Of a stretch of DNA of 46,586 nt, positions 8,049 through 16,041 are shown in pieces. Source of the stretch: CAYOEZ01 sp964402955. GTDB lineage: Bacteria > Chloroflexota > DTOL01 > DAOUCN01. The DNA is taken from contig CAYOEZ010000010.1 in assembly GCA_964402955.1 (NCBI GenBank), forward strand, positions 1 to 46,586, in the 5' to 3' direction. Each line of letters begins with the position of its first letter. Positions within the stretch are counted from its first letter, which is position 1. The notes beneath the pieces were generated by a model. It was not told the origin of the DNA and did no database searches. It saw only the letters and a program-made list of their open reading frames with translations. The translations under genes and the position numbers were made by a program.

Positions 8049-10218
8049 TCGCCTCAATCAGCCCCAGCAACTGATGAACTGAGATGCCCCCACTGCACGT
8101 GACGGCCAGCGCGTTGGTGACAATGGGCTGACCGATGGGGTCAGTCGCCGACACGAGGATGACCGGTATGTCACGGAGCGCAGGGTCGGCGTTCTTGGCG
8201 GCGAGGAATTGGAATCCGTTCATTTCCGGCATAACCAGATCCAGCAAGACCACATCGGGTCGCTCCGAGCGCAACGTGCGCAGCGCCTGACGAGCATTGG
8301 ACGATCCCAGCACGTGATAGCCACGACCACCGGTCATCAGCGAGCGCCGGAAGAGACGTACCACCTCAGGCTCATCATCCACGACCAGCACTGTCTTGCC
8401 CTTCAGATGCAGGCCGTCCAGCGCGCTGAGCAGTGCATCCAACGCAACCGGCTTGACCAGATAGCCCGAGACGCCCAACGCATCCGTCGTTTGGCGCTGG
8501 TCTGGTATGGAGCAGATAATGACTGGCGTGTTGGCGGGCGGCCCTCCGCTGGCGTCGAGCAGGTGCAGAGCCGAGCCAACCGATGAGGCGTTGACAACAA
8601 GAGCCTGCGCAGGTACCCGAGTCACGTTTTCAATGGCCTCGTCGAGTGTGTGCACGGGCACAATCTCCACCTGGTCCAGGTAGCGTGTGAGAATGCGCTG
8701 CGCAGCCCCGTGTTCTTCCGCCACCACCAAACGCGGCCGCACCACCGGCGCTGGCGCAAGAGAGCCGCGCGTACGCTCCTCGTAGGACGCATAGGGGGTA
8801 AACCAGCGCGCGACATCTGTGTCTGTGGGCGTCGGCGGGTCAATAGGTAGGCGAAAGAAGAACGTTGTGCCAACACCCGGCGTACTTTCCAACCACATCG
8901 CCCCGCCGTGCAGCTCGATGAAGCTGCGGCTGATACTCAATCCAAGTCCCGTGCCGCCATAGCGGCGGCGCACGGAACCATCGAGCTGTTGGAAAGGCTG
9001 GAAGATGCGGTCCTTGTCGCGCTCAGCAATGCCTGGGCCTGTGTCAGCCACACTTGCCAGCACATCAGTAGCATTGCGCCACACCCGCACCTGCACGCCC
9101 CCTTTCTCAGTGAAGCGTCCGGCGTTGCTCAGCAAGTTGAGCATAACCTCACGGATGCGTGTGCGATCGCAGAAGACGGAGGGCAGCCCAACCGGCGCAT
9201 CTACTGTGAGACTCAGGTTCTTTGACTTGAAGAGGGGACGAACGGCGGCCACAGCATCCGCGATGATCTCGTTCGTGTCAACGCGCTCACGCGTGAGCGC
9301 CATTTGTCCGGCTTCGATCTGGCTCAAATCCAGTACATCATCAATCAGGCTGGCCAGATGCTGGCTGTTGCGCCGGATGACTGACAGATCGGCCTGCAGA
9401 GCTGCGGGCAATGCGCTGCCATAGATTTCTGGGGCGCGAATGATCATCTCACTGAAACCCACAATCATGTTGAGGGGCGTACGCAACTCATGGCTGACAT
9501 TAGCCACGAACTGCTGTTTGCCTTGGCGGGCTTCTTCGGCAGCCAGACGGAGAGTCTGAGCGAGCTTGTTCAACCGCGTCAATTGTAGATTGGCGTCTGC
9601 CAGGTCAGCCAGCGTCTGGTTCAGGCGCAAGCGTGAGTCGCGCGCCTCATCCAATAGCCGACGCGCCTCCTCGTAACTCGTCCACGACCACTGCACCGAT
9701 GCCGACAGTGGGCGCAGTGTCAGTCCCATCAGCCAGATTGTCCCCCACATCGCCGCCGCGGCCGCGCCGCGCAAGGTCGGATCAGCCGGACCAAAAGGAG
9801 CGGGAAGAAGAGCGAGGGCAAGGGTGGCGGCGAGCGCGGCGACGACGCCGGCCCTGAGGCTGAGGAGCATCACAGCCAGACCCACCGGCAAGGCCAGAAA
9901 CATGATGGCGATGCTCACACTTCCCCAGGTTGCCAACAGCCAGTCCACCACGATGCATCCGGCGACCAGAAGCCAGGCGGCGATCTTGTAGCTGGCACGG
10001 CGCGCCAGAAGGACGCCTATTGACAGGAAGAGAAGGAGGACGCCGGGCAAGAAGGCGTGTCTGATGTCGGACATTCCTGGGCCGCTGCCGAAGAGAAGAA
10101 GGCTGACCACATAGAGGCCAAGTAGGGTCAGAATCATGTTTTCGCCCTGTATCTCTTGGAGCGCCAGGAGCGCGTCGTTCTTCAGGGTAGACTGGTCAGT
10201 TTCGGCTGTTGCCATCAT
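7921..10218 (-). CDS. Membrane hybrid sensor histidine kinase with two receiver-like domains
   Basis: 765 aa. Residues about 25-165 contain five to six hydrophobic helices, followed by a coiled segment, then HisKA with the phospho-acceptor H243 (SHELRTPLN) and HATPase with N-box NLLSNAGRF, DTGPGIA and GGTGLGLS. Two receiver folds follow. The first lacks the acceptor Asp (VVNASS in its place) but keeps KPV; the second has DDE and D660 (LLDLVMPEMNG) but lacks the conserved Lys-Pro. Start ATG 10218 (an ATGATG pair) has GAGGAAAG upstream. A longer in-frame reading overlaps the promoter and is rejected. It probably autophosphorylates in response to an envelope or cytoplasmic signal and passes phosphate to its own or the neighbouring receiver. 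Confidence 0.88.
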   Translation of the reverse strand: MMATAETDQSTLKNDALLALQEIQGENMILTLLGLYVVSLLLFGSGPGMSDIRHAFLPGVLLLFLSIGVLLARRASYKIAAWLLVAGCIVVDWLLATWGSVSIAIMFLALPVGLAVMLLSLRAGVVAALAATLALALLPAPFGPADPTLRGAAAAAMWGTIWLMGLTLRPLSASVQWSWTSYEEARRLLDEARDSRLRLNQTLADLADANLQLTRLNKLAQTLRLAAEEARQGKQQFVANVSHELRTPLNMIVGFSEMIIRAPEIYGSALPAALQADLSVIRRNSQHLASLIDDVLDLSQIEAGQMALTRERVDTNEIIADAVAAVRPLFKSKNLSLTVDAPVGLPSVFCDRTRIREVMLNLLSNAGRFTEKGGVQVRVWRNATDVLASVADTGPGIAERDKDRIFQPFQQLDGSVRRRYGGTGLGLSISRSFIELHGGAMWLESTPGVGTTFFFRLPIDPPTPTDTDVARWFTPYASYEERTRGSLAPAPVVRPRLVVAEEHGAAQRILTRYLDQVEIVPVHTLDEAIENVTRVPAQALVVNASSVGSALHLLDASGGPPANTPVIICSIPDQRQTTDALGVSGYLVKPVALDALLSALDGLHLKGKTVLVVDDEPEVVRLFRRSLMTGGRGYHVLGSSNARQALRTLRSERPDVVLLDLVMPEMNGFQFLAAKNADPALRDIPVILVSATDPIGQPIVTNALAVTCSGGISVHQLLGLIEAIMKVLSPADLSTGPTRPAAFPDSPASAERQRRPEPEPTAPGA

Positions 10219-10377
10219 AGGTCTTTCCTCACATGTGTCACAAATGGCTGGCGGAAGAAGAACAGGCGCGTTGCGGCGGAGAGCGATTCGGTGAGCCAGG
10301 GCTGGCGCGCTGGCGCCTGCGGCGCGAGTAGAAGCGAAGAAGGCAACAGGGAAGCCGCTGTCCCATGTCATAGGCAC

Positions 10378-10407
10378 ATTATACCGCTGCCGGTTCTGGC
10401 CTGTCAA
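10378..10407 (-). promoter_or_regulatory. Promoter for the hybrid kinase gene
   Basis: Reading the minus strand: TTGACA (10407-10402), 18-bp spacer, TATAAT (10383-10378), both consensus. Transcription would begin near 10371, giving a leader of about 150 nt. Its -35 box is half of the palindrome TGTCAAGCTTGACA shared with the divergent promoter. Confidence 0.8.
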
Positions 10408-10409
10408 GC

Positions 10410-10438
10410 TTGACAACAGGCAGCGCCGGCGCTATAGT
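10410..10438 (+). promoter_or_regulatory. Promoter for the GntR-type regulator
   Basis: TTGACA (10410-10415), 17-bp spacer, TATAGT (10433-10438). The predicted start near 10445 lies about 50 nt before the regulator's TTG codon. A TGTC-ATAG-GACA inverted repeat sits just downstream at 10451-10462 and may be an autoregulatory operator. Confidence 0.8.
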
Positions 10439-10450
10439 AGAGTTGGCATC

Positions 10451-10462
10451 TGTCATAGGACA
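10451..10462 (+). promoter_or_regulatory. Candidate operator TGTCATAGGACA
   Basis: The word CATAGGACA occurs here (10454-10462) and at 11479-11487; TGTCATAGG occurs here and at 10366-10374. All three copies lie at or just after the predicted start points of the three promoters around the regulator (kinase, regulator, methyltransferase operon). A shared operator for the GntR-type protein is a reasonable inference but is untested. Confidence 0.4.
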
Positions 10463-10496
10463 GTTCCTTGACTATCCCGATCAAGAGGGAGGCAGT

Positions 10497-11417
10497 TTGA
10501 AAGCTACCGCCGACGATATCAAACGTTCCTTGTTGCACAAAATTCTGACGGGGCGTTACCCGGTGGGCAGCCGCCTGCCGAGTTGCCGTGACCTGGCCGC
10601 CGAGCTCGGCATAAACCGCAATACGGCCAGCAAGGTCTATGCCAAACTTGCCCAGGAGGGCTATGTCAAGACAGAACGGGGGCAGGGCGTGGTCGTCACG
10701 GCTCAGCCGCCAGCCAACACGGCGCCGCCAGCCAGCGTGCACGATCTGTTGGCCGCCGCGACGCGCGAGGCGAAGCTTCTGGGTATGAGCCGTGAGGGGT
10801 TGATGCATATGGTGAGCGATGTCGTCAACACCCTCTATAGCCCCGTCCGTCCCAGGATCGCCTTCATTGAGTGCAACGAGCAGGACCTAGCGTCCCTGGC
10901 CCGCGCCATTCAAGACGAGGTGGGACTGCCCGTCGAGCCTGTTCTGCTCTCTGCTCTCGAGCAGTCCCCTGCGGCCGTCGCCGCAGCGCATGACATTGTT
11001 GTGACGACGCTCTACCACCTGGCGGCAGTGACCCAGAGCATGGAACCTGCCGGCGCCACGGTGGTGGCCGTCCATGCCCCGCCCGATCCTAACACATTAC
11101 GCGATATCGCCCGCCTCGATCCCACGACGCGGGTGGGCGTTATTTGCGAGCGCGAAACGACACAGCAGTACCTCATAGCAGCCATTGGCATGGTGTATCG
11201 CGGGCCCATATCTGGACACCTGCTGGCAGACCAAGCGAGTATGGCTCGGATTCACGAAGAGACCGACGCCCTTGTTGACGTGCCCTCGTGCCACGAGGCC
11301 GTGGCGCGGCTCTATCCCGCGAAGCCCATCATCACCGTGCGCTTCGCTCTGGACAGCAAGTCGTTGTCCGATTTGAAGGCGCGCATCTCCGCCCTGACCA
11401 GCAGCATCGCTAGCTGA
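10497..11417 (+). CDS. GntR-family transcriptional regulator
   Basis: 306 aa from TTG 10497, preceded by AGGGAGG. A longer in-frame reading would start inside the -35 box and is rejected. Residues about 3-70 form a winged helix of the GntR/YtrA type (ADDIKRSLLHKILTGRYPVG, LAAELGINRNTASKVYAKL). The remaining two thirds resemble the alpha/beta effector domain seen in Chloroflexota GntR proteins (PRIAFIECNE, DIVVTTLYH). It lies between the divergent kinase and the plus-strand methyltransferase/sugar operon and probably controls both in response to a pathway metabolite. Confidence 0.85.
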   Translation: MKATADDIKRSLLHKILTGRYPVGSRLPSCRDLAAELGINRNTASKVYAKLAQEGYVKTERGQGVVVTAQPPANTAPPASVHDLLAAATREAKLLGMSREGLMHMVSDVVNTLYSPVRPRIAFIECNEQDLASLARAIQDEVGLPVEPVLLSALEQSPAAVAAAHDIVVTTLYHLAAVTQSMEPAGATVVAVHAPPDPNTLRDIARLDPTTRVGVICERETTQQYLIAAIGMVYRGPISGHLLADQASMARIHEETDALVDVPSCHEAVARLYPAKPIITVRFALDSKSLSDLKARISALTSSIAS

Positions 11418-11440
11418 GATCCACACATCATTCGAATCTT

Positions 11441-11470
11441 TTGACAAGACCGTGGCCGTTCCTGTATAAT
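11441..11470 (+). promoter_or_regulatory. Promoter of the methyltransferase/sugar operon
   Basis: TTGACA (11441-11446), 18-bp spacer, TATAAT (11465-11470), both consensus. The predicted start near 11477 is followed at once by GCATAGGACA (11478-11487), the candidate operator word. It is the only strong promoter I see before 24298, suggesting one transcript covering 11532-23820. Confidence 0.82.
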
Positions 11471-11531
11471 TCTTCATGCATAGGACAAGACACCCCCTCC
11501 TCCGCCATCCTGCAATCAAGGAGCGCAACAC

Positions 11532-12656
11532 ATGGCGCTAGAGATCGAGTCGTGGATGCGTGATGACTTGGCGCGGCGCAAAGACCTGGCCCGGCGTCTA
11601 TGGGCCGGGCAACCAGTAGAACGCATTCCGGTTGATGTGCGTGTGGCCGTTCCATCTATGCACTCCACCCGAGCGCAGTATCACGATGCCGACAAGCAAC
11701 TCGAAACGGCCCTTGCCTCCGCTATGGCCACCTGGCGACTGGCTCCATCGAGCGATGCTATCCCAGCCCTGCGTCCCGATGTCGGCTGTTCGTGCCTCGC
11801 CACCGCCTTTGGCGTCGAGTATGACTGGGGCGACAACCAGGAGCAGACACCATGGGTGAAAACCAGGCTGATCACGGACATCGAGAGCCAGGTAGACGGT
11901 TTGCCCGATCCTGATCCCCTGTGCGACGGCTGGTTGCCCGAAGGGCTGCGGCGCATTCGCATGTTCGCCGAAGCAGGTGAAGGTTTCATTCCTGTGTCGC
12001 TGCTCGATGCGGCGGGCGGTCTGAATGTGGCCGCCGATCTCCTGGGCGTGACTGAGCTGCTCACGACGATGTACACTGCTCCCGATGCCCTGCACCGATT
12101 GTTGGACAAGATCCAGAAGCTGTTCGCGTCGGAGATTCGCACCGGTATTGCCGCCGCCGGTGGTGAGCAGAACATCACCACCACCGACTTCCCCGACATC
12201 TGGTTCCCTGAGGGTCACAAAGGCCACGTGAGCGACGACATCAGCGCCATGTTCGGCCCCCAAACCTACGCCCAGTTCTCTGCTCCTTACCACGCCCGCA
12301 TCCTGCAGGAGTTTGGACAGGGCGGCCTGCACAACTGCGGGCCCAACCCGTGTCACGCGGGCTATGTGGCCCATCCGATATCGCCGCGCGCCATCGACCT
12401 TTCAGACAAGTACAGCCACAACGATCTCGCGACGCTCAGAACCTCGTGGAAGCGCAAAGCCTTCATCTACCTGGGGTGGGACAGCGAGACTGATCCCGTG
12501 ACGTGGTATCGAGACATTATGGAGACAATGACGCCCGATGTGATCGTGATCCCGGAGGTTACGGTCAAAGCGGAAGAAGACCCGGAGATGATCTGCCGGC
12601 GCCTGCGCCCCATCGCCGAAGAATACGCCCGGCGCATGGAGTGGGGGTGGGAGTGA
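11532..12656 (+). CDS. UroD-fold (MtaA/MtbA-like) methyltransferase family protein
   Basis: 374 aa; ATG 11532 with AAGGAGCGCAACAC upstream. The protein has the uroporphyrinogen-decarboxylase fold but carries a zinc-type motif, H267-x-C269 with C274 (LHNCGPNPC), as in corrinoid-dependent methyltransferases that move methyl groups between a corrinoid protein and a thiol or folate. True UroD enzymes lack this Cys/His set, and no heme genes are nearby. It is first in the operon, which also encodes an MttB homologue. The methyl-transfer role is inferred; the acceptor (tetrahydrofolate or other) is unknown. Confidence 0.75.
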   Translation: MALEIESWMRDDLARRKDLARRLWAGQPVERIPVDVRVAVPSMHSTRAQYHDADKQLETALASAMATWRLAPSSDAIPALRPDVGCSCLATAFGVEYDWGDNQEQTPWVKTRLITDIESQVDGLPDPDPLCDGWLPEGLRRIRMFAEAGEGFIPVSLLDAAGGLNVAADLLGVTELLTTMYTAPDALHRLLDKIQKLFASEIRTGIAAAGGEQNITTTDFPDIWFPEGHKGHVSDDISAMFGPQTYAQFSAPYHARILQEFGQGGLHNCGPNPCHAGYVAHPISPRAIDLSDKYSHNDLATLRTSWKRKAFIYLGWDSETDPVTWYRDIMETMTPDVIVIPEVTVKAEEDPEMICRRLRPIAEEYARRMEWGWE

Positions 12657-12680
12657 GAATAAGAAAGGAGAGCGCAACCA

Positions 12681-15600
12681 ATGCAACAGACAGATAGCCA
12701 TCTCCCTGCGCAGGCAGGACAGCATGTTAACCTAGCGCCATTTTCCGCCGTCCGCTGGTGGACTGGCGCCGAACGCTACGACCTGCGCGTCCATGACATC
12801 GCGCCAACGCCAGGGGGCTACCGTCCGGCCCGCCATCCGGACACGGGCGAGTGGCACATTGGGCTGGAGTGGGGCGAGCCACAGACGGTCGCGCAGGTCA
12901 CGGTGCGCTATGCTGCTGGACAGAGCATAGCGCCCGGCCTGCGCGTTAAGTACTGGCGCAAAAACTGGCCAACTATCGCCCCGGAGCGGATGCCTGGCGC
13001 CCGCCGCGGCTGGATCGGCAGCGACGACCCCTGGCATGGTAGTTGGACAACGATTCGCGCTGAAAGGTCGGTTCACGGCGCCCTGTGCACGTTCACCTTC
13101 GATCCCGTTGACCTGGCAGAGATTCGCGACCGCCGCCAGTTGGAAGAGGCTGAGGACTACCAGGCGCCATTCCGCCGTACGCTCAAGATTCGCCTGGTCT
13201 GCGGCGGCGATGAAACCCCTCTTATCCAGGAGATTCGGGCATTTTCGCCAGCCGTCTGGCAGGAGATGGAGGCAGACATCCATTTCTTGGCCGCCGGGGA
13301 GTGTGATGGGCGCGCTGAGATTGCTCACGGCCATCTCCTTGACCTGACGGCTCTGGACAACGCCACCGTCCAGGACCCGACCAGTTGGCATTGCCAGCCG
13401 GCAGGCGGCGCTGTGAGGCTGCGGCTGCTGTACGCCGGCGGCGATCCATCATGCGGCGATCGCACGATCGTCACCGTGCGCACGGCTGCCCGCTCGTTCT
13501 CGATTCTGGCACGCGATCTGGAGCGCGGCCCCATCCACATCCCCGACTACGGTATCCTTGTCGGGCAGAGCGGCCTGGCCAATCTCGACGCGGTGCTGGC
13601 GCGGCAGAAGTCAGCGCCCAAGCCACTCTACGATCGCGTCATTGCTGAGCCTGAACACTCGCTGCAACGCGCCCTGGCCGACATTCCGCCTCTCGATGTG
13701 ACCAAACAGAACTCCTATGGGCCGGAGTTCGGCCTCTATGTCATTCTGGGTGTGGAAGCAGGTCGCCAGGAGTTCGGGCTACGCTACAACGGCGAGCTCT
13801 TCATCAGCAAGCAACTGCTCAAGCCGACGGGGCGCGACCTGGCTCGCCTGACCTGGCCAGGCATTGACCTGCGCTACCGCTTCGGCACGGGAGACCCACC
13901 GGACTTCCGGCTGGGGCGTAATGCCACGCGCCAGTCGCTACTAGACAACTGTTTGCCCGTCTTCACCACGCAGTGGCTTGATCGCGAACTGGAGTGGACA
14001 CAGACGGTGTTTGCCGCGCTGCTCCATGGCCCGATGACAGGCCCAGATGATCGCCGCGGCGACGAGGACACAGTGACCATGCTGCACTTCACGGTGCGCA
14101 ATGCCACTCCCGGCCGCAAACGGGCGCAACTCTGGCTGGCAATCAGCCCGCAGGAGGAGTTATGTGTCCAAGATGGTCTGGTGTTGGCCACAGCACGCGT
14201 GGTTCCCGATGCACCTGTGGCGCGCCAATGGCGGGTAGACCCCTACCGCGCGCGTGTCCTGCGCTGCACCGTGCAGCCCTCGCGCGGCGGCGTATCGGCG
14301 GTTGCCTATGCTGAGGGCGATGCTGCGCGGGGCGTCAACAGTGCGGTCCTGTACGCGGTTGATCTCGCCCAGAATGAAACCGCCACGCTCGACCTGGTCG
14401 TGCCATTCGCCAGCCTGGACACGGCTGAGGAGTGGGCGCACGCCGCGTCGCTGCGCTGGGAGCAAAAGCTAGCCGATGCTGCGGCCTACTGGCGCACCAT
14501 GGTGGGAGCGGGCGGGAGCTTTGATACTCCCGACGCCATCTTGCCCGAATTGCACAAGGCGGTCCAGACGCATGTTGCCATCAGCGGCGACAAAGACCTG
14601 GCGAGTGGGCTGATTTTTCTGCCCGCAGCCACCTATTCCTATCCGGCCTGCGGCAACGAAGCCTGCTGGCAGATCACGATGCTTGACCAGGCGGGGCAGC
14701 ACCAACAGGCCGAGCGCTACCTGGAAACCTTCCTGCGCACGCAGGGGGCCATCAAGCCCGACGGTCGTTTCACATCGGCTGACGGCGCTCTGCAGGGCTT
14801 CGATCTGGACGAGGGCCAGCCCAAAGTCAGTCTGTTCGGCTACAACCTCGATCAGGGCTGCATCATGGAGTGCCTGGCCGAGCACTACCGGTTGAGCGGC
14901 GATCGCGACTGGCTGGCGCGGGTGGCGCCCAACCTCTTGGCCGCCTGTGACTTCGTCATCCGCGAGCGCGCGACGACAAAGGTCTCCGACCACGACGGAC
15001 GGCCGGCGCCCGAGTGGGGGTTGATGCCGGCAGGGCATCTCGAGGACAATCCGGAATGGCGGCACTGGTTCGCGGTCAACGCCCACGCGCACGGGGGGAT
15101 GGCGGCCATCGCCGGCATCCTGAGTGAGATCGGCCACCCCGACGCGGCGCGCCTGGCGGGCGCCGCGTCCAACTATCGACAGGACATTCGCCAGGCCGCG
15201 CGGCGTGCCATGATCGAGTCGCCGGTGGTACAGGTGCGCGACGGAACGTACATTCCACATATGCCCACGCGCAGCGGCCTGCGCGGGCGCGAGCGCGGCT
15301 GGTTCCGCGAAGCAGCCTATGGTCCCTTGCACCTGCTCGACGGGGACGTCTTCGAGCCGTGGGCGGAAGAGATGACCTCGGTGCTCAAGGACCTGGAGGA
15401 CAATCTCTTTGTCAGCCGGGAATGGGGGCGACCGGTCGATGTTGAGCAACACTGGTTCAGTCATGGCGGCGTCGCTATCCAATCCAACCTGATGGACCTG
15501 GCGATTGACTACTTGCGCCGCGACCAGATCGAACACGCCCTGCGCGCCCTCTTCAACAACATCGGCTCCCATCTCTACCCAAGCCTGCGCGTCTTCACCG

Positions 15601-16025
15601 AGCATCCTGTGATCGAGCTGGGCCATGGTGTCGGGCCATTCTACAAGTCCTCGGATGAATCCAAGTTCCTGCTCTGGTTGCGTGCCTGTCTGATCATGGA
15701 AGACGGCGCCCGGCTGCACCTGGGGCGCGGCGTGCCCAGGGCATGGTTTGCGCCCGGCCAGTCCTTCGGCGTCAACAACATGGCGACGCACTTTGGCCCC
15801 ATGACGTATCACTGTACGGCGAGTGGCGACACTGTCTCGCTGCGCGTCACAGCCCCCAGCCGCGACCCACTCGATGAGATGATCATCCACTTGCGCCATC
15901 CGCAACGCCGGCCCATGCAGGCAGTGACGGTCGACGGAGCAGTACATACGGACTTCGATCCGTCCGGCGAAACGGTGCGGCTGCGCAACCCGACCGGAAC
16001 CATAACTGTCCATGCCAGCTACTGA
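12681..16025 (+). CDS. Large six-hairpin (alpha/alpha)6-barrel glycosidase-like protein
   Basis: 1114 aa; ATG 12681 with AAAGGAGAG upstream. The N-terminal third looks like beta-sandwich or discoidin-like modules (LEWGEPQTVAQVTVRY). The centre and C-terminus (about residues 600-980) have the spacing of a six-hairpin glycosidase domain, with GNEACWQITM, FGYNLDQGC and SHGGVAIQSN. I cannot place it in a named GH family; distant relations are GH63, GH78 or GH127-like proteins. No signal peptide is seen, so cytoplasmic action is likely. It sits between two methyltransferase genes and presumably trims the imported oligosaccharide. Confidence 0.65.
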   Translation: MQQTDSHLPAQAGQHVNLAPFSAVRWWTGAERYDLRVHDIAPTPGGYRPARHPDTGEWHIGLEWGEPQTVAQVTVRYAAGQSIAPGLRVKYWRKNWPTIAPERMPGARRGWIGSDDPWHGSWTTIRAERSVHGALCTFTFDPVDLAEIRDRRQLEEAEDYQAPFRRTLKIRLVCGGDETPLIQEIRAFSPAVWQEMEADIHFLAAGECDGRAEIAHGHLLDLTALDNATVQDPTSWHCQPAGGAVRLRLLYAGGDPSCGDRTIVTVRTAARSFSILARDLERGPIHIPDYGILVGQSGLANLDAVLARQKSAPKPLYDRVIAEPEHSLQRALADIPPLDVTKQNSYGPEFGLYVILGVEAGRQEFGLRYNGELFISKQLLKPTGRDLARLTWPGIDLRYRFGTGDPPDFRLGRNATRQSLLDNCLPVFTTQWLDRELEWTQTVFAALLHGPMTGPDDRRGDEDTVTMLHFTVRNATPGRKRAQLWLAISPQEELCVQDGLVLATARVVPDAPVARQWRVDPYRARVLRCTVQPSRGGVSAVAYAEGDAARGVNSAVLYAVDLAQNETATLDLVVPFASLDTAEEWAHAASLRWEQKLADAAAYWRTMVGAGGSFDTPDAILPELHKAVQTHVAISGDKDLASGLIFLPAATYSYPACGNEACWQITMLDQAGQHQQAERYLETFLRTQGAIKPDGRFTSADGALQGFDLDEGQPKVSLFGYNLDQGCIMECLAEHYRLSGDRDWLARVAPNLLAACDFVIRERATTKVSDHDGRPAPEWGLMPAGHLEDNPEWRHWFAVNAHAHGGMAAIAGILSEIGHPDAARLAGAASNYRQDIRQAARRAMIESPVVQVRDGTYIPHMPTRSGLRGRERGWFREAAYGPLHLLDGDVFEPWAEEMTSVLKDLEDNLFVSREWGRPVDVEQHWFSHGGVAIQSNLMDLAIDYLRRDQIEHALRALFNNIGSHLYPSLRVFTEHPVIELGHGVGPFYKSSDESKFLLWLRACLIMEDGARLHLGRGVPRAWFAPGQSFGVNNMATHFGPMTYHCTASGDTVSLRVTAPSRDPLDEMIIHLRHPQRRPMQAVTVDGAVHTDFDPSGETVRLRNPTGTITVHASY

Positions 16026-16041
16026 TAGTGGAGGTGGCGCG

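Noticed and set aside
11532..12656. Uroporphyrinogen decarboxylase of heme synthesis
   Set aside because: It has an HxC...C metal motif typical of methyltransferases, and there are no heme genes around it.
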